Under the pieces are notes generated by a model. That model was not told the origin of the DNA. It did no database searches and was given only the letters and a program-made list of their open reading frames with translations. The translations under genes and the position numbers were made by a program. A stretch of DNA of 64,000 bases from Paraburkholderia franconis (lineage in GTDB: Bacteria; Pseudomonadota; Gammaproteobacteria; Burkholderiales; Burkholderiaceae), in NCBI RefSeq assembly GCF_009362735.1, contig NZ_WHNP01000011.1:1-64000 (forward strand), read 5' to 3'. Positions within the stretch are counted from its first letter, which is position 1. Each line of letters begins with the position of its first letter. This document shows, in pieces, positions 52,923 through 61,827 of the stretch.

Positions 52923-53894
52923 TCATGTCTGCACGAACGGACTCGCAGCGTGGGCGGGCGGCGTGAGCTCCGCGAACTGGCCTTCGAGCCATGCGCCCGT
53001 TTTCTCGATCAGAAATCGCCGGAAGGCCGAGCAGGTCGGCGACAGCTGCTTGGCGTTCATGTGGACGACGTGCCAGACGCGATCGATGGGCGTGCCGTTC
53101 ACGCGCAGAACCGACACCTCGCGCGCCAGCAGTTCGAGCCGCAGCGTGTGCAGCGGCAGCACGCTCACGCCCATGCCCGCCATCACTGCCTGCTTGACGG
53201 TCTCGTGGCTGTCGAGTGCCAGCGTGCGGGCCGGTGTGAAGAGATGATGCTGGAACATCTCGGTCGCGACGACGGCCGTGTCGGAGCCATGGTCGCGCAT
53301 CAGAAACGTGTCATGGCGCAATTCGTGCAAGTCGAAGCACGCTGCATCGACGAACGGATGGGTCACGCTCGCGGCAATCACGTGTGGGTTGTACGCGAGC
53401 GGTTCGCAGTGCGCGTCGAAGTCGACGGGCGGTCGTCCCATCACGGCGAGATCGATTGCGTTGTCCTGCAACTGACGCAGCAGCACATCGCGTTTGCCGA
53501 TCAGGAAGCGGATATCGACTTTCGGATGGCGCTCCGCATAGCGCGCGATCTGGCGAGGGACGAAGTATCGCGCCGAACTGACGAGACCGATGGAGAGGGT
53601 GCCGCTATCGGCCGACGAAAGCGAGCGCATCGCATCTTCGGCGTCCCTGATGTCGCCCAGAATCCGCTTCGCGTGATGTGACAGCGTCGCGCCCGCCTCG
53701 GTGAGCGTGATCCGCCGTCCGATGCGGTCGAAAAGCGGCAACCCGATCGCCTCTTCGAGCTGCTTGATCTGCATGGAGACGGCGGGCTGTGTCAGGTGCA
53801 GATCGTCGGCGGCGCGGGCGAAGCTCTCGTATTGAGAAGCCGCCGAGAAGATTTGCAGCTGGCGCAGCGTGAGGTTGCGAAGCAGGTTGAGCAT
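52923..53894 (-). CDS. cbbR: LysR-family regulator, CbbR-like
   Basis: A 323-residue LysR regulator. Helix-turn-helix (about 5-65): LTLRQLQIFSAASQYESFAR and LHLTQPAVSMQIKQLEEAIG. The effector domain (about 90-300) has PRQIARYAERHPKVDIRFLI, RDVLLRQLQDNAIDLAVMGR and VKQAVMAGMGVSVLPL, very like CbbR. It is divergent from fbp-prk-gph, and the intergenic region has a T-N11-A palindrome, as in cbb operons. It could also act on the nearby H4MPT genes. The ATG at 53894 is used; one three codons upstream is possible. Confidence 0.88.
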   Translation of the reverse strand: MLNLLRNLTLRQLQIFSAASQYESFARAADDLHLTQPAVSMQIKQLEEAIGLPLFDRIGRRITLTEAGATLSHHAKRILGDIRDAEDAMRSLSSADSGTLSIGLVSSARYFVPRQIARYAERHPKVDIRFLIGKRDVLLRQLQDNAIDLAVMGRPPVDFDAHCEPLAYNPHVIAASVTHPFVDAACFDLHELRHDTFLMRDHGSDTAVVATEMFQHHLFTPARTLALDSHETVKQAVMAGMGVSVLPLHTLRLELLAREVSVLRVNGTPIDRVWHVVHMNAKQLSPTCSAFRRFLIEKTGAWLEGQFAELTPPAHAASPFVQT

Positions 53895-53919
53895 GATCGG
53901 CACTCCATCCAGCGACAGA

Positions 53920-53932
53920 TAAGCGTCGCTTA
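53920..53932. promoter_or_regulatory. LysR/CbbR-type palindromic box
   Basis: TAAGCG T CGCTTA is a perfect palindrome with a T-N11-A frame in the cbbR-fbp intergenic region, 26 bp from the cbbR start and 96 bp from the fbp start. It fits a CbbR binding site. Confidence 0.65.
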
Positions 53933-54027
53933 AACCGCAAATAAAAATATCTGAATTTCTCTCGGGAGATGGCTGGCTTACTGTGATTGCCAGCCGTCAT
54001 CGCAAGCAACGGACGATCGAGGTCACG

Positions 54028-55194
54028 ATGAATGCACGAATTGAACCAGGCGAACAGGCGCTCCCGGTCGGCGTCGCGAACGACCACTGCGGCGACGATC
54101 AGGCAGCCGCTGGGAGCGCTGTGCAACCGACGCTGTCGAGTTTCCTCGCCGCGCATCTGGCTCCTCGCCGCTCGCAGGCGCCAGGGGTCGTGCACGCCGC
54201 GGACGCTGCCGGTCTTTGCGCCGTGATCGACGAAATCGCGCAGGCGGTGAAGATCATCGCTGCCCGCATCTCGCAGGGTGCGATCGCCGGACAGCAGGAC
54301 GTCCGTGCAGTACACGCGCGTTCGAATCACACGGCGCTCGATGCCGCTGCACATGACGTGCTGGCCGTGACATGTGAACGCAGTGCAGAGATCGCGGGCA
54401 TGGTCTCACCTGGTGTCGAATCCGCGCGCGCGAGGTCGGCGGGCCGCTATGTCCTCTTTGCCGACCTGCTCGACGGCGCAGCGAATGCAGAGTCGAACGA
54501 CGCGCTCGGCACCGTTTTCTCGCTTCGGCATGCGGGTGCCGCAAGCGCCGCCGGCGAATGCGTGATCACGGACACGAAGCAGCTTGCCGCTGGCTACGCG
54601 CTTTACGGACCGGCGACGATTCTTATGATCACCATCGGGCGCGGCACGCACGGTTTCACCCTCTGCCGCGAGCGCGGCGAGTTCGTGCTGACGCACCACG
54701 CGCTGCGCATTCCCGATCAGGGCGCCGTACTTACTATCAATGGCGGCAATGAACGCTTCTGGGAGCCGCCCGTGCAGCGTTACGTGCGCGAATGCCGCGA
54801 CGGCAGCGCGGGCGTGCGTCAGCGCGACTTCGACACGCGCTGGACCGCATCGCTCGCGGCCGATACGCATCGCACGCTGATGCGCGGCGGCTTGTGTCTT
54901 TTCCCGCGCGAGAGCCGTCGCACGCCACGCGCCGCGCGTGTGCCTCTGCTGTACCAGGCGCAGTCGCTTGCATGGCTCGTCGAGCAGGCGGGGGGACTCG
55001 CCAGCACGGGGCGTGCGCGCATTCTCGACGTGCAGGGCGATATGCAGGCGAGTACGCCGATGTTTATCGGCACGCAGCGCGAGGTCGAGCGCATCGAACG
55101 CTACCACCGCGAGCACGAGCGTGGCGAGGATGCGCCGTTCACGTCACCGCTCTTCAACGAGCGCTCGCTCTTTCGTCCTGAAGCGCGCGTATAG
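54028..55194 (+). CDS. cbbF: Fructose-1,6-bisphosphatase class 1 (Calvin-cycle type)
   Basis: A 388-residue class-1 FBPase. The metal-site region is [20 protein letters not shown] (about 142-161), a divergent form of the usual DPLDGSSN. Further parts are [40 protein letters not shown] and [20 protein letters not shown], then [20 protein letters not shown]. It dephosphorylates fructose-1,6-bisphosphate (and often sedoheptulose-1,7-bisphosphate) in the Calvin cycle. GAGGT lies before the ATG. The first about 40 residues look disordered. It is followed by prk after 14 bp. Confidence 0.9.
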   Translation: MNARIEPGEQALPVGVANDHCGDDQAAAGSAVQPTLSSFLAAHLAPRRSQAPGVVHAADAAGLCAVIDEIAQAVKIIAARISQGAIAGQQDVRAVHARSNHTALDAAAHDVLAVTCERSAEIAGMVSPGVESARARSAGRYVLFADLLDGAANAESNDALGTVFSLRHAGAASAAGECVITDTKQLAAGYALYGPATILMITIGRGTHGFTLCRERGEFVLTHHALRIPDQGAVLTINGGNERFWEPPVQRYVRECRDGSAGVRQRDFDTRWTASLAADTHRTLMRGGLCLFPRESRRTPRAARVPLLYQAQSLAWLVEQAGGLASTGRARILDVQGDMQASTPMFIGTQREVERIERYHREHERGEDAPFTSPLFNERSLFRPEARV

Positions 55195-55208
55195 GCGGGA
55201 GTGACACC

Positions 55209-56081
55209 ATGTCGATCAGACATCCGATTGTTGCGGTCACGGGTTCGAGTGGAGCAGGGACGACGACCGTGATGAACAGCTTTCAGCACATCTTCCGCCG
55301 CGAAAAGCTCAATGCGCAGATCGTCGAAGGAGACGCGTTTCATCGCTTCGACCGCGCAGGAATGCGCGCCGCGCTGAAGGAGGCAGAAGAGAGCCGCCGT
55401 CAGTTCAGCCACTTCGGCCCGGAAGCAAACCTGCTGGAGGAACTCGCGGCGCTGTTCAGCGAATATGCGGCGACTGGCCGAGGGCGCGTGCGCAAATACC
55501 TTCACGATGAAGCGCAAGCCGCTGAGTTCGGACAAGAGCCGGGCACGTTCTCGCCGTGGGAGGACATCGAGCCGCCCACGGATCTGCTCTTTTACGAGGG
55601 GTTGCACGGCGGCTTCGTCGGACGCGGCATCGATGTGGCGCAACACGCTGACCTGCTGGTGGGCGTCGTACCCATCATCAACCTCGAGTGGATTCAGAAG
55701 CTGCATCGCGACAAGACGCTGCGTGGCTATTCGCAGGAAGCCGTGATGGACACGATCCTGCGCCGGATGCCCGACTACGCTCACCATATCTGTCCGCAGT
55801 TCAGCCGCACGCATGTGAACTTCCAGCGCGTGCCGACCGTGGATACCTCGAATCCTTTCACCGCACGCGATATTCCGAGCGCCGACGAGAGCTTTGTGGT
55901 GATCCGCTTCGCCAACCCGAAGGGCATCGACTTTCCCTATCTGCTCACGATGTTGCACGACTCGTTCATGAGCCGGCCGAACGTCATCGTCGTGCCCGGC
56001 GGCAAGATGGGACTCGCGATGCAATTGATCTTCACACCCATGATCCTGCAGATGATCGACCGCCAGAAACGGGCGGCCTGA
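55209..56081 (+). CDS. cbbP: Phosphoribulokinase
   Basis: A 290-residue PRK of the proteobacterial type. Walker A GSSGAGTTTVMNSFQHIF (about 12-29); VEGDAFHRFDRAGMRAALKE; DLLFYEGLHGGFVGRGIDVA; and DFPYLLTMLHDSFMSRPNVI near the end. It makes ribulose-1,5-bisphosphate, the RuBisCO substrate. Being placed between fbp and gph it marks this as a cbb operon. RuBisCO is not in the window. It has no function outside CO2 fixation, so its retention suggests RuBisCO is elsewhere in the genome. Confidence 0.96.
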   Translation: MSIRHPIVAVTGSSGAGTTTVMNSFQHIFRREKLNAQIVEGDAFHRFDRAGMRAALKEAEESRRQFSHFGPEANLLEELAALFSEYAATGRGRVRKYLHDEAQAAEFGQEPGTFSPWEDIEPPTDLLFYEGLHGGFVGRGIDVAQHADLLVGVVPIINLEWIQKLHRDKTLRGYSQEAVMDTILRRMPDYAHHICPQFSRTHVNFQRVPTVDTSNPFTARDIPSADESFVVIRFANPKGIDFPYLLTMLHDSFMSRPNVIVVPGGKMGLAMQLIFTPMILQMIDRQKRAA

Positions 56082-56124
56082 ACCGTCTGCCGGACCATTC
56101 CAACCGTCAACAGGAGACACAGAC

Positions 56125-56895
56125 ATGCAAGTCATGCCGCGCAATCTGCCGATCGATGCCGTGCTGTTCGATCTCGATGGCACGCTGTTGCATACGTCGC
56201 CGGATATCGGCAATGCGCTCAACCGCGCGCTGGCCGAGAACGGCTTTCCTTTGCTCGCGCCAGGCGTTGCGCAGACGTTGATCGGCGGCGGCTCGGAGAT
56301 TCTCGTCGATCGCGCGCTGACGCTGCTGGGTGTCGAGGCCCGTCCCGCGACCCTCGATCTCGTGCTGCGCCGTTACGAGACGTGCTACCACCAGATCTGC
56401 CGCGACGGGGACCAGCTGACGCGGCTCTATCCCGGCGCCGAGGCGACGCTCGACAGTCTGCGCGAGATGGGACTCAAGCTCGGCGTGGTCACCAACAAGG
56501 AGTCGCGTTTCGTCGATCCGCTGATGTGGCGCTTCGGCTTGCAGACGTGGTTCGACATGGTCGTCGACGGGGACACGCGCTTGCCGCGCAAGCCCGATCC
56601 CGAGCCGCTACTGCATGCCTGCGAAGCGCTGGGCGTCAACCCGGCGCATACGCTTTTCGTCGGCGATTCCGCGACGGATGCATTGGCCGCGCAGGCGGCG
56701 GGCATGCCGATGGTGTGCGTGAGCTATGGCTACAGCAGCGACCATCCCGTGTCCGAACTGCCGTGCCTCCGCGTGATAGACAGCATCAGCGAGTTGACGG
56801 AACTGATCGGCGGACCGTCGCGCAAATGGCGTCGCGCAACGCGTATCGATCACGGCATCGCAGCGCAGGAGATGCAGGCAAGCCAGCCGAACTGA
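56125..56895 (+). CDS. cbbZ: Phosphoglycolate phosphatase
   Basis: A 256-residue HAD-family phosphatase: motif I AVLFDLDGTLLHTSPDIG, motif II in GVVTNKESRF, motif III Lys in LPRKPDPEPL, motif IV VGDSATDALAAQAAGMP. Length and the sequence CVSYGYSSDHPVSEL fit Gph/CbbZ. It removes 2-phosphoglycolate, the by-product of RuBisCO oxygenation. GGAGACACAGAC stands before the ATG. It is the last gene of the cbb group, 33 bp from the convergent sigma-54 activator. Confidence 0.92.
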   Translation: MQVMPRNLPIDAVLFDLDGTLLHTSPDIGNALNRALAENGFPLLAPGVAQTLIGGGSEILVDRALTLLGVEARPATLDLVLRRYETCYHQICRDGDQLTRLYPGAEATLDSLREMGLKLGVVTNKESRFVDPLMWRFGLQTWFDMVVDGDTRLPRKPDPEPLLHACEALGVNPAHTLFVGDSATDALAAQAAGMPMVCVSYGYSSDHPVSELPCLRVIDSISELTELIGGPSRKWRRATRIDHGIAAQEMQASQPN

Positions 56896-56927
56896 GCGCA
56901 GCGCGTCATGAAAAAGGGCGAGGCGCG

Positions 56928-58967
56928 TCAGGTCTTGATGTGGACGCGCTTCATTTTCCGGTAGAGCGTATTGCGCGTGATGCCGAGTGCGATGGCGACC
57001 TGGCTCACGTTCCAGCGATGCTTGTCCAGCAGCGCGAGCAGCGCTTCGCGTTCGGCCTGCAGAATCGCATTGAGCGGCGCAGCGGCGTCCATTTCGTCTT
57101 CTGCGTCGGCCGCTTCGTCGCGGTCTGGCAGTGCCGCTGCGGGGCCGCCCGGTCGTGAGCGATGCAGGTTCTTGTCACGCTGCACGAGCCACGCGGGCAG
57201 ATGGGCCGTGGTGAGCTCATCACCGTTGCAGAGGACGGCCGCCGTGCGCAGCACGTTGCGCAACTGCCGGATATTCCCCGGCCAGTCGCAATCGAGCAGA
57301 ATCTGCCGTACGTCCGCTGAAAGCCGTGGAGCAGGGGTCTGCTCTTTCTCTAGCAGATGACGGATCAGTGCGAGCTTGTCCTTGCGGGCGCGCAGCGGGG
57401 GTAGCTCCAGCATCACGCCATTGAGCCGGTAATACAGATCCTCGCGGAACTGGCCGCTTTCGACCAGTTCAGCCAGATCGCGGTGGCTTGCGCTGACGAG
57501 CTGAAAGTCCACCTTGACGACGGTTTCGGAACCGAGCGGCGTCACTTCGCGTTCTTCGAGGACGCGTAACAGACGCGCCTGCAACGCGAGCGGCATGTCG
57601 CCGATCTCATCGAGAAAGAGCGTGCCGCCATCGGCTTGCAGAATCTTGCCGCGCCGTCCCTCGCGTTGCGCGCCCGTGAAGGCGCCCGCGCGGTAGCCGA
57701 ACAGCTCGCTTTCGATCAGGTGTTCAGGCAACGAAGCACAGTTGACTGCGACGAACGGGCCATTGCCGCGCTCGCTTGCCGCGTGCAGCGCGTGAGCGAA
57801 CACTTCCTTTCCGCTGCCCGTCTCGCCATGCACGAGCACGGCGATGCCGCGATCGATCACGCGTGCGCCGAGATCGAACTGACTGGCGATCTGCGCATCG
57901 CCGAATTCGACGCGCACCGCGCCCGCACCTGACGCGCCCGTCGTCCGCGTTGCGCGTGCCGGACGCCGGGCACCCGTGGCACCCGTATCGTCGTTCGACG
58001 CGGGCCGCTGCGCCGGCGCGATGGTTTCGCGCGCGGCGCGATCGCGCGGCTCCTGAGCGACCACGAAGAAGCGGCTCGACGCATGCGTGCGATAGATCGC
58101 GATGGGATAAAACGAACTGCGTGCACTGCGCGCGACGATCTCTTCGAGAGAAGCATTGAAGATGTCGGTGATCGATTTGCCCGCGATCCCGTCGAGCGAC
58201 ACGAACCCGAATTGCACGAGCGCACTGCGGTTCGCGCCGAGTATCGCGCCGTCTTCGTCGACGGTGAGCTTGCCCGCATGCAAGGTGCCGACGAACTCAG
58301 GGCGACTGTGAAACTGGATACGATACGCGTGCGTATGACGTGCATCGAGCAGGCGGTTCTCGACCATCTGCCGGGACATGCCGACGAGCACGAGCGAGTG
58401 TTGCTGCAACAGAGGCGAGCGGCTCGTGACGTCCAGCACGCCTGCGATCGATCCGCATTCGTCGAGTACGGGCGCGGCCGCGCAGGTCAGCGTGCCATAG
58501 CGGCTGTAGAAGTGCTCGCGCTGGCGCACGGCGACGGGCTCGCCTTCGGCGAGACAGGTGCCCATGCCGTTGGTGCCCGCTTCCCGCTCGTTCCATATGG
58601 CGCCGGCGCACAGTCCCCAGTCTTCGACTTCGCTGGCGAACTCAGGCGACGACGCAAGATGCAGGATCACGCCATCGGCATCCGTCATGACGACGGCGAG
58701 CTCGGAGTCGCCGAGCTGCTGATAGAGCGTTGCCATTTCGAGCTTCGCGCAATCGACGAGATCAGCGTTCTGCTCGCGGCGCAGCGCGAGTTCCGCACTC
58801 GTCATCACGGGTGGCGGCACGCTCGCGTCGGGATCGAGACCATAGTCTTCGACGCAGCGCGTCCAGGAGCGTACGACGGGCGCGCTCGGGGCGAATGCGC
58901 CAAGGCGCTCGCGCATGATGGCTTCGACCCGGTTACTCTTTCCCGCGAGCGGCTGGCATGACGACAT
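56928..58967 (-). CDS. Sigma-54-dependent activator (AcoR-like)
   Basis: A 679-residue enhancer-binding protein. An N-terminal AcoR-type region has SWTRCVEDYGLDPDASVPPP followed by a GAF domain (about 80-220; CAGAIWNEREAGTNGMGTCL) and a PAS domain (about 240-330; FVGTLHAGKLTVDEDGAILG). The AAA+ domain (about 375-610) holds Walker A VHGETGSGKEVFAHALHAAS, the sigma-54 contact loop GYRAGAFTGAQREGRRGKI, and Walker B GGTLFLDEIGDMPL. The C-terminal Fis-type helix-turn-helix is WNVSQVAIALGITRNTLYRK. ATG 58967 follows GGAG at 9 bp. Such activators control acetoin, alcohol or amine oxidation operons; the target is not known here. Confidence 0.93.
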   Translation of the reverse strand: MSSCQPLAGKSNRVEAIMRERLGAFAPSAPVVRSWTRCVEDYGLDPDASVPPPVMTSAELALRREQNADLVDCAKLEMATLYQQLGDSELAVVMTDADGVILHLASSPEFASEVEDWGLCAGAIWNEREAGTNGMGTCLAEGEPVAVRQREHFYSRYGTLTCAAAPVLDECGSIAGVLDVTSRSPLLQQHSLVLVGMSRQMVENRLLDARHTHAYRIQFHSRPEFVGTLHAGKLTVDEDGAILGANRSALVQFGFVSLDGIAGKSITDIFNASLEEIVARSARSSFYPIAIYRTHASSRFFVVAQEPRDRAARETIAPAQRPASNDDTGATGARRPARATRTTGASGAGAVRVEFGDAQIASQFDLGARVIDRGIAVLVHGETGSGKEVFAHALHAASERGNGPFVAVNCASLPEHLIESELFGYRAGAFTGAQREGRRGKILQADGGTLFLDEIGDMPLALQARLLRVLEEREVTPLGSETVVKVDFQLVSASHRDLAELVESGQFREDLYYRLNGVMLELPPLRARKDKLALIRHLLEKEQTPAPRLSADVRQILLDCDWPGNIRQLRNVLRTAAVLCNGDELTTAHLPAWLVQRDKNLHRSRPGGPAAALPDRDEAADAEDEMDAAAPLNAILQAEREALLALLDKHRWNVSQVAIALGITRNTLYRKMKRVHIKT

Positions 58968-59202
58968 GGTGAACATCTCCGAGAAGTCACGGACGCACAG
59001 ACATGCGGATAGGTGCGTCACACTGAAGCCGATTATTGGCAATCGGATTCGGCCTGACAATCAGCCTCGATGGTCTACCTCGCGGGGAGTAGAGGTAAAC
59101 CAGACGCACATTCGCAGCGAGCGCACGGCACGATGCCGCGCGAATGTGAGCGCGCCTGGAGAAGCGAAGGGAAGCGGCGCGGCGCGTATGCGCGCCGCCG
59201 CA

Positions 59203-59850
59203 TCAAGTGTGCGAGCGCGAGCCGTGCTCCTGCTGCCACAACACGGCTTCGAGACGCGAGTGAAGATCGAGTTTTCGCAGCACGTGCTTGACGTGAACCT
59301 TCACGGTGCCAACGCTGATATCGAGCTTGCGCGCGATGGCCTTGTTGCACAGGCCGGCCACCAGATGGTCGAATACCTCGAGTTCGCGTGCCGTCAGGTC
59401 ATTCTGCGCGGCGGGAATGCGCTGCCCGCCCGAGAGCGCGTGAACGAGACTGCCCGTCACGGATTCGCTCAGCACGGCTGTGCCCTTGAGCGCCTTTTGC
59501 AGCGACACGCACAGGTCCTCGGGGTCCATGTCCTTCAGCAGATAGCCGTGCGCGCCCGCGCGCAACGCGGCCACGACATCGCGTTCGTTGTCCGACACCG
59601 TCAGCATGATGAAACGCGCGTCGACGCCCGCTTGGCGCATGCCTTCCAGCGTTTCGATACCGTTCATGCGCGGCATGTTCAGGTCGATCAGGACGACGTC
59701 CGGCTTGAGCTGTACCGCCATTTCGATCCCGTCCCGGCCTGAGGTCGCTTCGCCCGCGACCTCGAATGTTGGGTCCATCTGGATCAGTTGCGCGACTCCT
59801 TTGCGAAACAACGCGTGGTCGTCGATAAGAAGTACTTTGTGAGGGACCAT
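59203..59850 (-). CDS. NarL/LuxR-type response regulator (copy 2)
   Basis: A 215-residue response regulator: receiver domain with LLIDDHALFRKGVAQLIQMD, phospho-acceptor Asp in DVVLIDLNMPRMNG and Lys in GYLLKDM; LuxR helix-turn-helix with LTARELEVFDHLVAGLCNKA and ISVGTVKVHVKHVLRKL. GGAAGAGCAG precedes the ATG. It is closely similar over its whole length to the regulator at 9200-9856, so the pair are recent paralogues. No sensor kinase lies in the window. Confidence 0.92.
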   Translation of the reverse strand: MVPHKVLLIDDHALFRKGVAQLIQMDPTFEVAGEATSGRDGIEMAVQLKPDVVLIDLNMPRMNGIETLEGMRQAGVDARFIMLTVSDNERDVVAALRAGAHGYLLKDMDPEDLCVSLQKALKGTAVLSESVTGSLVHALSGGQRIPAAQNDLTARELEVFDHLVAGLCNKAIARKLDISVGTVKVHVKHVLRKLDLHSRLEAVLWQQEHGSRSHT

Positions 59851-60029
59851 CTGCTCTTCCTGGACTCATCATTGACCATACCAATCGGCTTCATCGGTCT
59901 GGCTGCGTGGACTGCGCGTTGTAGCGCAGCGCGATTGTGAACGTCTGAGCGGTGGCTTATTGTTGCTTTTTGCCGGAGTGTTGCGCCAATCAGTTTAACA
60001 ACATGCTGCAATTGAAAAAATAGTTTGCA

Positions 60030-60058
60030 CCCGGAATGCGGGCACATTCCGGGTTTTC
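60030..60058 (-). terminator. Hairpin terminator downstream of etfA
   Basis: CCCGGAATG and CATTCCGGG form a 9-bp stem about 12 bp after the etfA stop. On the minus strand the run TATTTTTT follows after a few bases. It would end the dgcB-LRV-etfB-etfA transcript. Confidence 0.6.
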
Positions 60059-60070
60059 CATAGTACGGGC

Positions 60071-61030
60071 CTAGAAGTGGCCGCGCAGTTCTTCTGCAAT
60101 ATCGAAGATGTCGCCGACGATGCCGTACTTCGCGATCGAGAAGATCGACGCCTCGGGATCGGTATTGACGGCTATGATGTTCTCGACGTGCTTCATGCCT
60201 GCCATGTGCTGCACCGAGCCCGAGATGCCCATCGCGATGTAGAGCTTGCAGTTCGCGGCCGTCTTGCCGGACTGCCCGACCTGGTGCGCCTTGGGCAGCC
60301 AGCCGGAGTCCGCAATGGGACGCGAGCAGCCGAGCGTGGCGCCAAGCGAGCTTGCGAGTTCGCGGAACTGCTCGACATGGGTTTCTTCGCCAATGCCGCG
60401 GCCGATCGACATGATGAAGTCCGCGCCGGCGATATCGACGTCGCCGCTCGCCGCGGGTTCTTCAAACGACTCGTGGTGGCTGCGTGGCGTGAGCGCGGGT
60501 GCATCGAACTCGCTGACTTCGGGCGTGCCCGCGCCTTCGGGTGCCTTGAAGGCGCCGGGCCGCACCGTGATGACGACACTCGCGCGGCCGGGAAACTCGA
60601 TTTCCATGTTGACCTTCTGTCCATAGCCGGAGCGCGTGGCGATCCAGCTTTCCCCGTCGCGCGCAAGTCCGAACGCGTCGGTGGTGAAGCCGTAGTTGCC
60701 TTTGACGGCGAGGGGCGCGGCGTAGCCCAGCGTGTCGATCGTATGAGGCAGCAGCACGAGCGACGGCTTGCGTGCTTCGATCAGCGCGTGTGTCACCGCC
60801 TGGTACGTGTCGGGATCGAACGCATCGGTTTGCGTGCGCACGGTGACGATCTCATCGACGCCCGCCAGCTTGAGCGCGTCGACGAACGCCGCCGGCGTGG
60901 CGCCCAGCACCGCGACCGTCACGCGTTCGCCGCCTGCCTCGCGTGCAGCGACTGCCGCGCCGATCACTTCGATGCTCACAGGGCGCAATTGCCCCTGACG
61001 ATGTTCAGCAATAACCAGAATCCCGCCCAT
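60071..61030 (-). CDS. etfA: Electron transfer flavoprotein alpha subunit
   Basis: A 319-residue EtfA. It starts MGGILVIAEHRQGQLRPVSI and has the FAD-binding C-terminal segments LGATLGCSRPIADSGW, YIAMGISGSVQHMAGMKHVE and IIAVNTDPEASIFSIAKYGI. With EtfB it carries electrons from a dehydrogenase to the quinone pool. The start overlaps the etfB stop. The operon partner dgcB suggests electrons from dimethylglycine demethylation. Confidence 0.95.
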   Translation of the reverse strand: MGGILVIAEHRQGQLRPVSIEVIGAAVAAREAGGERVTVAVLGATPAAFVDALKLAGVDEIVTVRTQTDAFDPDTYQAVTHALIEARKPSLVLLPHTIDTLGYAAPLAVKGNYGFTTDAFGLARDGESWIATRSGYGQKVNMEIEFPGRASVVITVRPGAFKAPEGAGTPEVSEFDAPALTPRSHHESFEEPAASGDVDIAGADFIMSIGRGIGEETHVEQFRELASSLGATLGCSRPIADSGWLPKAHQVGQSGKTAANCKLYIAMGISGSVQHMAGMKHVENIIAVNTDPEASIFSIAKYGIVGDIFDIAEELRGHF

Positions 61031-61827
61031 TACGCTTCCCCTCGAAGTTCCTTGATGATGCCCGCGAGGCGGGCGGCCTGTTCGGCTGGCGTGCCGTCGA
61101 TCATCTGCGCGCGCCCGAGTTCGGGCACATAGACGCGGCGGATGCGCGAGAGCGAACCTCGCGTGCCCGTTTCGTCGGCGCTCAGACCGATCGCGTCCGG
61201 CGTGACGGTTTCAATCGGCCTCGACGCCGCCTGCTTGATACCGCGCAGCGACGCGTAGCGCGGCGTATTGATGCCCAGTTGCAGTGTCAGGACGGCGGGG
61301 CATTGCACGGTGACGTTCGCGTATGCGCCGCCTTCGAGTTCGCGGCGCGCGCTTGCCGTGCCCGCGCCCGGCGTGTACTCGAGAGCCGCGACGACGGCCG
61401 CGTGCGGCCAGTCGAGCAGGCCGGCGAGCGCCATGCCCGTTGCGCCATATGCGTGATCGGACGCCTGCACGCCGGCGAAGATCATGTCGGGCGCTTCGCG
61501 TCGCGCGAGCGCGGCGAGCACGCGCGCGACGCCGATGGGGTCGGCCTCTTCCAGCTCGTCGCTCCAGATGCGGATCGCGCGGTCCGCGCCTTTCGCGAGG
61601 CATTTGCGCAGTTCTTCGTCGGCGCGCTCGGGGCCGACGGTCACGACCACGACTTCGATGTCGCTATTGCCCGCTTCCTTCAGAAGCAGCGCTTGTTCTA
61701 GCGCGTAATGGTCCCATTCGTTGAGATCGAATACATGAAAGTCCGCTTCGACGTCGCGGTCATCGTCGCGCAACTCGAAATCCTCATCGAGCGACGCGAC
61801 CTGCTTGACGGCTACGAGTATTTTCAT
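61030..61827 (-). CDS. etfB: Electron transfer flavoprotein beta subunit
   Basis: A 265-residue EtfB: MKILVAVKQVASLDEDFELR, FDLNEWDHYALEQALLLKEA, GADRAIRIWSDELEEADPIG and FAGVQASDHAYGATGMALAG with the C-terminal region of the AMP/FAD site. It forms the heterodimer with EtfA. It overlaps the LRV-repeat gene upstream (ATGA) and etfA downstream, so the three are coupled. Confidence 0.95.
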   Translation of the reverse strand: MKILVAVKQVASLDEDFELRDDDRDVEADFHVFDLNEWDHYALEQALLLKEAGNSDIEVVVVTVGPERADEELRKCLAKGADRAIRIWSDELEEADPIGVARVLAALARREAPDMIFAGVQASDHAYGATGMALAGLLDWPHAAVVAALEYTPGAGTASARRELEGGAYANVTVQCPAVLTLQLGINTPRYASLRGIKQAASRPIETVTPDAIGLSADETGTRGSLSRIRRVYVPELGRAQMIDGTPAEQAARLAGIIKELRGEA

